A stretch of 56,714 bases of DNA, taken from assembly GCA_018241185.1 (NCBI GenBank), contig JAFEEH010000205.1, forward strand, positions 1-56,714, written 5' to 3'. The notes under the pieces were generated by a model that made no database searches, was not told the origin of the DNA, and saw nothing but the letters and a program-made list of their open reading frames with translations. Made by a program: the position numbers and the translations under genes. Positions within the stretch are counted from its first letter, which is position 1; every line of letters begins with the position of its first letter. Positions 20,897-27,209 of this stretch are shown in pieces. Origin of the DNA: Pseudomonadota bacterium (GTDB lineage: Bacteria; Pseudomonadota; Gammaproteobacteria; Burkholderiales; Burkholderiaceae_C).

Positions 20897-20980
20897 CCGT
20901 TCACGCTGAGCTTGTCGAAGCGCAGCGCGAGGCTTCGACCCCCCGACAAGCTCAGGACAGGCCAAGCTCAGCCCGAACGG
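20897..20980. repeat. REP-like palindrome, copy 2
   Basis: Starts CCGTTCACGCTGAGCTTGTCGAAGC and ends CTCAGCCCGAACGG (each read in parts under 20 bases: CCGTTCACGCTGAGC, TTGTCGAAGC). It is the same element as at 18047 but in opposite orientation, and its middle is enlarged by about 25 bases that contain another CGACAAGCTCAGGACAGG segment. It may be two nested copies. Confidence 0.85.
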
Positions 20981-21009
20981 ATGTTTCGAGTTCAAGAGTG
21001 GCGGCTCAA

Positions 21010-21291
21010 CTATTTGCCCGCCTCGCCACTCGCGGCCGGCGTGGCCGCCGCCGCCTGCTGCTGCGCCTTCTCCTTCTTCGCCGCCTCGTGGTGCCCGATC
21101 GCGCAGCCGGCCGCTGCCCCCAGCACGCCGTGCTTGCCGGCCACGTGGCCGGCCACGCCGCCCACGGCAGCGCCCTTGATGCAGCCCTTGGCCTGCGCCG
21201 CCGGCGCGAAGGCCAGCAGGCCGCCCAGCGCCATGCCGGCTGCGGCCAGCTTCCAACCCATCGATGCTGCGGAACGTGTGACGAATGCCAT
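21010..21291 (-). CDS. Small exported glycine-rich (glycine-zipper-like) protein
   Basis: A 93-residue protein with a clear Sec signal peptide (GWKLAAAGMALGGLLAF, cleavage after AQA at about residue 34), then KGCIKGAAVGGVAGHVAGKH and GVLGAAAGCAIGHHEA. This is a glycine-zipper pattern that often inserts in or spans a membrane. The tail is Ala/Gln-rich. Start ATG at 21289-21291. It lies on the minus strand between selA and selB, both on plus, so it interrupts the sel unit. The family resembles small zipper-TM or 17-kDa-antigen-like proteins of unknown function. It may be unrelated to selenium. Confidence 0.75.
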   Translation of the reverse strand: MAFVTRSAASMGWKLAAAGMALGGLLAFAPAAQAKGCIKGAAVGGVAGHVAGKHGVLGAAAGCAIGHHEAAKKEKAQQQAAAATPAASGEAGK

Positions 21292-21534
21292 GGGTGTGAC
21301 TCCTTGAATGGAATGCCGGCCGCCCGGTGCGGCCGTGTGCTGCCAAGGTAGGCGTCCCCACCTTCGGCGAAGCTGACCGCGTGCTGGCGTCGACAGCCCT
21401 TCGCGGCGCCTGCCTACAGGCCCGGGCTGCATCGGCCATCCCCACCGCCCCACGCACAATCCCGCCATGCGCCGCGCCCCTTCGACCCCGCCCGTTTCCA
21501 CACCCGTCCCCATCAATCGCCCGCGGAGCGCCGC

Positions 21535-23877
21535 ATGATCCTCGGCACCGCCGGCCACATCGACCATGGCAAGACCACGCTGGTGCGCGCCCTCACCGGC
21601 GTCGACACCGACCGGCTGAAGGAAGAGAAAGCGCGCGGCATCTCCATCGAACTGGGCTACGCCTACACGCCGGTGCCGCCTGCGCCCGGCGATGCATCCG
21701 GCGAGGCGGCGGCCCCAACGTCCGGCGCCTCGCCCGCCGACGACCCGGCCCAGGTGCTCGGCGTCATCGACGTGCCCGGCCACGAGCGCTTCGTCCACAC
21801 CATGGCGGCCGGCGCGTCGGGCATCGACCACGCGCTGCTCGTCATCGCCGCCGACGACGGCGTGATGCCGCAGACGCGCGAGCACCTCGCCATCGTCGAG
21901 TTGTTCGGCATCGGCGAAGGCACCGTGGCGCTGACCAAATGCGACCGCGTCGATGCCGCCCGCATCGCCGCCGTCAAGGCCGACATCGCCGCGCTGCTGG
22001 CCGGCACGCCCCTGGCCGGCGCGCCGATCTTCGAGACCGCCGTGCCTCCGGGCGTGACGCCCTCGCCCCTCCGGGGAGTGGGTGGGGGTGAGGGGCAGCC
22101 CGCCACGGCCGACCCCACCGGCATCACTGCACTGCGCACCCACCTCTTCGCCATCGCCCGCCGCCAGCACGCCCGCCGGCAGGACGGCCTGTTCCGCCTC
22201 GCCGTCGACCGCGTCTTCACCCTCGCAGGCCACGGCACCGTCGTCACCGGCACCGTCTTCGGCGGCGCCGTGCTGGCCGGCGACACGGTTGCGCACTTCG
22301 GCGCGGGCTCGGGCGACGGCCGGGCGCCCCCACGTGCCGTGCGCGTGCGCAGCCTGCATGCGCAGAACCGTGCGGCCGAGCAGGGCGCGGCCGGCCAGCG
22401 CGTGGCGCTCAACCTGGCCGGTGTCGACAAGAGCGACATCGCCCGAGGCGACTGGATCGCCGACGCGCGCGTGCTGCAGGCCACCCAGCGCATCGACGTG
22501 CGCGTGCGCCTGCTGGGCGGTGCGCCACCCATCGCCGCCTGGACGCCGCTGCACGTGCACCTGGGCGCCACCCACCGCCTGGCCCATGCCGTGCCGCTGG
22601 AAGGCGACACCGTGGCGGCGGCCCAGGACGGCACCGGTGCCGCGGCCGCCCATGCCGGCGCGCGGGTGCAACTCGTCTTCGACCAGCCCGTCTTCGTCGT
22701 GCCCGGCGACCGCTTCATCCTGCGCAACGCCCAGGGCACGCGCACCGTAGGCGGCGGCGTCGTGCTCGACCCGCAGGCGCCCGAGCGCCGCCGCCGCAGC
22801 GCAGAGCGCATGCAGTGGCTCGACGCGATGGAAGCGCTCGTCGGCGCGGGCGACCGCGCAGGAGGCGACGCCCGCCCGCTGCTCGCCGTGGCGCCCGCCG
22901 GCCTCACGCGCAGCCTGTTGACGCGGCTGCTCGGCCGCTTGCCCACACCCGGCTGGGCCGGTGCCGACGCGCCCGCCTTCGCCCTCGGCCAGGCCGGGCC
23001 GCTCTCGGGCGCGGCGCTGGGCGCCCCGGGCATGGGCGGCAACGCCGACGTGCTGTGGCTGTCGCCCGCCGTGTGGGCGCAGGTGCAGGCCCGCATCGTC
23101 GGCGCGCTGGAGCGCCACCACGCCCGCGCGCCCGACGAGCCGGGCCTCAACAGCGCACGCCTGCAGCGCATGGCCTTCCCGGCCCAGTCGGCCTTCGGTG
23201 CCGCACTGCCCGGCTGGACGTCATGGCTCGAGAGGCTGGTGGCCGAAGGCACCGTCACCCGCAGCGGCCAGTGGCTGCACCTGCCCGGCCACAGCGTCCG
23301 CCTGAGCGACGACGAAAGCGCCATGGCCGCGCAGCTCATGCCCCTGCTGCTCGCGGGCGGCAACGACCCGCCCTGGGTGCGCGACCTCGCCAAGGCCATC
23401 GGCGCGCGCGAAGACACCGTGCGCGAGCTGCTGCGCAAGCAGGCGCGGCTGGGCGCGCTGTACCAGGTGGTGAAGGACCTGTTCTACCCCGCAGAGCGCA
23501 TCGCCGAGCTGGCCAGCACCTTCGCGGGGCTGAGCGCCGCGTCGCTCACCGCGCCTCAGGCCCAGGGCGAACCGTCCGAGCTCACTCCCACTTCCACTCC
23601 CGCTTCAGCCCCCGATCACCCCCCACCGTTCGGGCTGAGCCTGTCGAAGCCGCCCCCCCAAGCCGCGCCGCGCACCGGCCGCCTCCCCCCGGGCGCCGTC
23701 GAAGCCCGCGACTTCCGCGACGCCGTGCAACTCGGCCGCAAGCGCGCCATCCAGATCCTGGAATTCTTCGACCGCGTGGGCTACACCCGCCGCGTCGGCG
23801 ATTCGCACCTGCCGCGCCCGAATACCCGCTGGGGCGCGGAGGGACCCGAGAACGAGGACATCAGCCCCGCCCCCTAG
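21535..23877 (+). CDS. selB: Selenocysteine-specific elongation factor SelB
   Basis: GTPase that brings selenocysteyl-tRNA(Sec) to the ribosome at UGA codons preceding a SECIS hairpin. The 780-residue protein has G1 GHIDHGKT (residues 7-14), G3 DVPGHERF and G4 TKCD, then EF-Tu-like beta-barrels ([16 protein letters not shown]) and C-terminal winged helices that bind SECIS (for example [18 protein letters not shown] and [28 protein letters not shown], read in parts). It is longer than E. coli SelB (614 residues). Part of the excess comes from low-complexity inserts that coincide with genomic repeats at 22060-22096 ([15 protein letters not shown]) and 23626-23650 (PFGLSLSKP). The start ATG at 21535 is the only sensible one. 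selC follows 148 bases downstream. Confidence 0.96.
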   Translation: MILGTAGHIDHGKTTLVRALTGVDTDRLKEEKARGISIELGYAYTPVPPAPGDASGEAAAPTSGASPADDPAQVLGVIDVPGHERFVHTMAAGASGIDHALLVIAADDGVMPQTREHLAIVELFGIGEGTVALTKCDRVDAARIAAVKADIAALLAGTPLAGAPIFETAVPPGVTPSPLRGVGGGEGQPATADPTGITALRTHLFAIARRQHARRQDGLFRLAVDRVFTLAGHGTVVTGTVFGGAVLAGDTVAHFGAGSGDGRAPPRAVRVRSLHAQNRAAEQGAAGQRVALNLAGVDKSDIARGDWIADARVLQATQRIDVRVRLLGGAPPIAAWTPLHVHLGATHRLAHAVPLEGDTVAAAQDGTGAAAAHAGARVQLVFDQPVFVVPGDRFILRNAQGTRTVGGGVVLDPQAPERRRRSAERMQWLDAMEALVGAGDRAGGDARPLLAVAPAGLTRSLLTRLLGRLPTPGWAGADAPAFALGQAGPLSGAALGAPGMGGNADVLWLSPAVWAQVQARIVGALERHHARAPDEPGLNSARLQRMAFPAQSAFGAALPGWTSWLERLVAEGTVTRSGQWLHLPGHSVRLSDDESAMAAQLMPLLLAGGNDPPWVRDLAKAIGAREDTVRELLRKQARLGALYQVVKDLFYPAERIAELASTFAGLSAASLTAPQAQGEPSELTPTSTPASAPDHPPPFGLSLSKPPPQAAPRTGRLPPGAVEARDFRDAVQLGRKRAIQILEFFDRVGYTRRVGDSHLPRPNTRWGAEGPENEDISPAP
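22060..22096 (+). repeat. Palindromic GC-rich repeat inserted in frame within selB
   Basis: The stretch CCCTCGCCCCTCCGGGG followed by GTGGGGGTGAGGGGC is a hairpin-forming element of the kind CCCTC-CCC...GGG-GAGGG found between genes in many bacteria. Here it encodes [12 protein letters not shown] in the G domain region of SelB (about residues 176-188), between the G4 motif and the next beta-barrel. A second element of the same type is at 50645-50679. Confidence 0.75.
23626..23650 (+). repeat. Half copy of the REP-like palindrome within selB
   Basis: CCGTTCGGGCTGAGC followed by CTGTCGAAGC is identical to one arm of the copies at 31017 and 49519. It encodes PFGLSLSKP in a proline-rich linker of SelB between its C-terminal winged helices (about residues 698-706). 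The other arm is absent. Confidence 0.85.
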
Positions 23878-23918
23878 AATCGCGCCGCCTTGCGGCAATC
23901 GCATGGCGTGGCCCCATG

Positions 23919-24013
23919 TCAGGGCACCCGCGGAACTGGCTCTGCCAGGCCGCTGGGTGCGCCCCCTTCCCGCGTGCGGAAGAAGGGGGAGCCGCGAAGC
24001 GGCATGGGGGTTG
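23919..24013. repeat. 95-base repeat, family C, copy 1
   Basis: Begins TCAGGGCACCCGCGGAACTG and ends GAGCCGCGAAGCGGCATGGG. A close second copy (about nine-tenths identical by eye, with small gaps) is at 40526-40621 between chvE and the ytfQ-like gene. It ends 12 bases before selC and so lies in the selC leader. Internal CCGCGAAGCGG-type and TGGCTCTGCCA dyads suggest RNA structure. Confidence 0.88.
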
Positions 24014-24025
24014 AGTTCTCTATTC

Positions 24026-24118
24026 GGAAGGCAAACGCACCCGGTGGTGCGCCCGGGCTTCAAACCCGGTAGGGGGCGCCAGCCGCTTCCTGGTCGGTTC
24101 GACTCCGGCTGCTTTCCG
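24026..24118 (+). tRNA. selC: Selenocysteine tRNA (anticodon TCA)
   Basis: Aligns along its length with E. coli selC: an 8-base-pair acceptor stem (GGAAGGCA with TGCTTTCC), the anticodon TCA at 24060-24062 in the loop CTTCAAA flanked by CCCGGG/CCCGG, a long variable arm, and the T loop GGTTCGACTCC. Discriminator G is at 24118. The next bases are CCCA rather than CCA, so the 3' CCA may not be encoded exactly. It follows selB on the same strand and supplies the tRNA for the fdnG UGA. Confidence 0.95.
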
Positions 24119-24185
24119 CCCAATACGTTTCGAGACTTCCCTGCTGCTCGTATGCCACGGCCGCTGCATTGAAGCCAACGTCGTC

Positions 24186-25943
24186 TCAGATCTCCATAAA
24201 TTCATCGGACGTGTCAACAATGCGCGTGCTGACGACAAGAGCGTCTAGTTCCTCCTTTATTTGTCGCACAAAGCCGGTGAGAAATTCGTCGAGCTCCTTC
24301 AATTTCCCGCAGTGTTCTGCGAGTTGGGTGAAAGTTCTCGATTGCGGCGCCGAAGACTCGTTGAATGCTGCCGGCCACCTCGCCACTGCGATCCCATTTA
24401 TGCCAAAGAAAAATTGAAAGATGCTGGCGTTAAATTTATCCCAGTGGGGCGTGTCAACAGGGTAATTCCTATAAGCGATAAACTTGAATCGCGCCTCACC
24501 GTCTTTTTTGTTCTCGATTTTCTGGACTCCGCCCAAATCGGACATCAACTCCCGAAGCCGCGGTGGTGCCGCTGTGGTGCCGTCTGACTGTACCGATTTT
24601 AAAAAACGATGACTCGAGGGTATAAAATAAAATTGACTAATTCTGTACTTGTCGAGTTGAGAAAGAAAATTGGCAACTTGGTCCCATTTTCTCCAATTTC
24701 CGTTCTCGCTCAGTTGGGCGTAAAACTTTTGAGCTACGGTTTCGGACCTGCTTGCTACATATTATGCAGCATAAAATTCTCTGACACTTTGATGGAGAAA
24801 CTCGATGTTGGCTCCTTCTTCTTGGACAAGGCAGGTGACGCGGATCACATCGTCCAAGAAATCGTCTTCATGGCAGGTCAGTTCTCGAGCGGCGATTGCG
24901 CTTTTTGAGAATTCAAGAGCTTTAACTTTTGGGATGACGGTTTTGCCACTAGTGTGGACTTTATAGCAGAAGGCCTCAAATGCTTGTTGCATTTCCCTGT
25001 CGCCGAGCTTTGTCTTTCTCCTGCGGGAATATGCTTTTGATCGATCGTGACGGACAAGAAGAATCTGAAAGAGTTGGTCGTAGAATTCTGAGAAGTCGTT
25101 GGGGATGCGCTGTGTGCTCCTATATACAATAGTCAGGAGGGTCGCAAGCAGCGGCGTCGAAGCAACGGCGCGAACGGAATTCGATTGAAGAAGGGCGGCA
25201 GTGATCATTTCCGCCAGTTGACGATCTCTCGATAGTATTTTGCTAAAGAATCCGGCGAAATCACTTTCCACAAGCTGTGCAATGTGCACGACGTCAAACA
25301 TCGGTGATGTCTCAATGCCCGATGACGGCCTCGATGTAACTACTATTCTTGTGTGCGGGAATCTCGTGGCCAAGTGCTCGATGGCGGTCATTAAATCGGG
25401 CGCACGATCGGGGTCGATTTCATCAAATCCATCGAGTAGAAATGAAACCTTTCCGGATGCGGCGAAGAGTTCGAAAATCTCCGGATGATTATTGATCTCA
25501 AGCAGTTCGTTAAACATCTGCCGCAGGTATGAGTCGAGACCCGCCAACGGCACCTTTCTTAACTCAATGAAGAGCGGAATTCGTGTTCCACTTCTCATTT
25601 CTTTTCCCAGCAAATATCGCAGTAATATTGATTTGCCTTGCCCAACTGTGCCTGATAAAACCACTGCGTTGTTGGGCAATTCGTCGAGCGATGCAAGCTG
25701 TTGACGAGTCCCGTTTTTCGTTCTTATTTTCGCCGGATAATAAAAGGAACTTAATGACCTTGCGCGGTCAACGTCCCAGATTGTTTTGATTTTCTGGGTG
25801 GCGTTGAGTTTTTGATAGATCGTTTTTAGATGGCTTTCTGCTTTGAGGCGCGCGATCTCGTCCTTGGCTTTGCCGGTTGCAAGCGTAAAAATCGACTCCA
25901 GAGGCTTTTTGAGCAAGCCAATAGCGATAGAGATATCTGGCAT
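24186..25943 (-). pseudogene. NACHT-domain STAND NTPase gene with an in-frame TAA (probably disabled)
   Basis: The minus-strand frame begins MPDISIAIGLLKKPLESIF and stays open for 586 codons except for one TAA at 24762-24764 (codon 394). The N-terminal ~90 residues are helical without a recognised effector domain. The NACHT core has Walker A GTVGQGKS (residues 98-105) and the NACHT-type Walker B FLLDGFDEID (about 168-177). The TAA falls in a conserved-looking helix, VREFYAA-stop-YVASRSETV, and is followed by some 190 sense codons ending DTSDEFMEI. Bacterial NACHT proteins of this size are related to NLRs and many defend against phage. The region is much richer in AT than its surroundings and abuts selC, suggesting horizontal arrival. 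A 393-residue truncated protein could still be made. The alternatives are a sequencing error or readthrough. Confidence 0.85.
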
Positions 25944-26112
25944 TTTTAGTTGGAGGGGTTAGCGATGGATGGTGCGGCGCGCAGTTGCTTATTCGATTCG
26001 CTTCACATTAAAGAACCTTGGGTCGGGCGCGTATTTCAAAGGTGCGCTTAGTGATGCAACGAGGGGGTCCTTCTTGTCCGGCTAAAGCGCGTCAGCGGCA
26101 GGATGCGTCGGA

Positions 26113-26134
26113 AATGTAAATCATCGGTTACATT
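26113..26134. promoter_or_regulatory. Perfect inverted repeat AATGTAA-N8-TTACATT
   Basis: Two 7-base arms (26113-26119 and 26128-26134) separated by 8 bases, in the gap between the NACHT gene and the DUF2383 gene. It looks like a dimeric regulator's operator, but no regulator gene is adjacent and the position is about 170 bases from the NACHT start. Confidence 0.35.
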
Positions 26135-26239
26135 CTGGGTAGGGATGGCTTGTCGCAACTCCTCAGAACGTCGAGGCGAGGCAGTGCCGGCGCTGTGCGG
26201 TCACGGGCCTCCGCGTGAATAGGCGTGCCGGGTCTCCAA

Positions 26240-26300
26240 GGACAAAATGCCCGCAGCGCCCGTCCAGCCTGCGTGAGCTGCTACTGATTCAATAGCAAGC
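26240..26300. repeat. Dispersed intergenic repeat, family A, copy 5
   Basis: Contains the CGCCCGTCCAGCCTGCG-like centre and ends GAGCTGCTACTGATTCAATAGC, read as GAGCTGCTACTG and ATTCAATAGC. The left part is more diverged than in copy 2. Confidence 0.7.
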
Positions 26301-26549
26301 CGTCCGCACGTGACTTGCAGGCGCCGCATGGCGCCACGGCGCACACGCTGCTCGCGCCGCGCTGCGCCGCACCGGCACCCACGCGTGCAAGCCGGGTCGT
26401 CGCGCACCTACACCCGCGTGCCGCCACCGACGACGCGGCGCGCACAAGGCGTCGTCCATCGTTGCTCTCAACTTCTTCGGAAGTGATGTTTCTCAAACCC
26501 ATCCACCCGGCGCCGACACGGTGCCGATCAACCTAGGAAGGAAATCGAC

Positions 26550-27005
26550 ATGATGGACAACAAGGACGTGGTGAGCGTGCTCAACGACCTGCTGGAAAAC
26601 GCCCGCGACGGCGAGTACGGCTTTCGTACCTGCGCCGAAGAGGTCGAGGCCTCGAACCTGAAGACGGTGTTCGCCGACCGCGCTGCAGGCTGCGCGCAGG
26701 CCGCTTCGGAACTCGAAGCGCTGATCGTGCAGTACGGCGGCAAGCCGGCCGAAGGCGGCACGGCCGCCGGTGCGCTGCACCGCGGCTGGGTGAAGGTGAA
26801 GGGCGCCGTGGGTGCAGACAGCGAGGCCTCGATCCTCGAGTCGTGCGAGCGCGGCGAGGACTCGGGCATCGCCCGCTACCGCAAGGCGCTGAAGGAAGAG
26901 CTGCCGCCCGACGTGCGCGCGGTGGTGGAGCGCCAGGCCCAGGGCGCGCAGAAGAACCACGACCAGATCCGCGACCTGCGCGACGCGGCCAAGGCACGCG
27001 CCTGA
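26550..27005 (+). CDS. DUF2383 / PA2169-type four-helix-bundle protein
   Basis: A 151-residue soluble, helical, ferritin-like-fold protein of unknown function, related to the PA2169 family often induced by stress. Typical stretches are VVSVLNDLLENARDGEYGFR, FADRAAGCAQAASELEALI, and near the end LPPDVRAVVERQAQGAQKNH with DQIRDLRD. No signal peptide. Two adjacent ATG codons start it (26550 and 26553), and AGGAAGGA lies 7 bases upstream of the first. It is a single-gene unit closed by a strong terminator at 27057. Confidence 0.88.
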   Translation: MMDNKDVVSVLNDLLENARDGEYGFRTCAEEVEASNLKTVFADRAAGCAQAASELEALIVQYGGKPAEGGTAAGALHRGWVKVKGAVGADSEASILESCERGEDSGIARYRKALKEELPPDVRAVVERQAQGAQKNHDQIRDLRDAAKARA

Positions 27006-27056
27006 CCGGTTTGCATCGGCCGAGCCGGGTGACCGGCGCGGCCGACGCATCCAGAG

Positions 27057-27090
27057 AAAGAGGCCCCTCGGGGCCTCTTTCCTTTTTCTG
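27057..27090 (+). terminator. Rho-independent terminator after the DUF2383 gene
   Basis: An 11-base perfect stem (AAAGAGGCCCC with GGGGCCTCTTT, 2-base loop) followed by CCTTTTTCTG. It can also act in the other direction because the stem begins with A residues. Confidence 0.92.
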
Positions 27091-27109
27091 CCCATGGTTC
27101 GCCGGATTC

Positions 27110-27171
27110 ATGAGCCAAATCGGCCGCCGGCCCAGGCGGGATGGGCGCGAGCAGCTACGAAATCGATAGCA
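27110..27171. repeat. Dispersed intergenic repeat, family A, copy 3
   Basis: Reads GAGCCAAATCGGCC, a GGCCCAGGCGGGATGGGCG centre, then GAGCAGCTACGAAATCGATAGC (in two parts: GAGCAGCTACG, AAATCGATAGC). It lies between the terminator at 27057 and the stop of the AI-2E-type gene. Confidence 0.8.
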
Positions 27172-27209
27172 GTTCGCTGCATGGGCGGGCGGCGCTGCGC
27201 CCGGGCTGC

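Larger units (their letters stand above)
25944..26549. other. Gene-free stretch of about 600 bases at the edge of the AT-rich island
   Basis: No convincing gene is seen. The first ~200 bases continue the lower-GC composition of the NACHT gene and should hold its promoter. A perfect inverted repeat is at 26113-26134 and a family-A repeat at 26240-26300. Composition returns to high GC after about 26200. I found no integrase and no repeat of the selC 3' end that would mark an attachment site. Confidence 0.6.

Noticed and set aside
20912-21307. Plus-strand frame of 131 codons between selA and selB
   Set aside because: It reads through a REP palindrome and is antisense to a small gene with a clean signal peptide.
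24762-24764. Recoding of the TAA in the NACHT gene, given the nearby selenocysteine genes
   Set aside because: Selenocysteine is inserted at UGA only. The codon is UAA, and no SECIS-like hairpin follows it, so a nonsense mutation is the simpler reading.
24609-24908. Plus-strand frame of 99 codons in the AT-rich island
   Set aside because: It is antisense to the NACHT frame on both sides of the TAA and shows no family features. The minus strand codes sensibly through the whole stretch.
24120-26550. Prophage or integrative element at selC
   Set aside because: No integrase, recombination directionality factor or repeat of the tRNA end is visible, so a complete element cannot be claimed.
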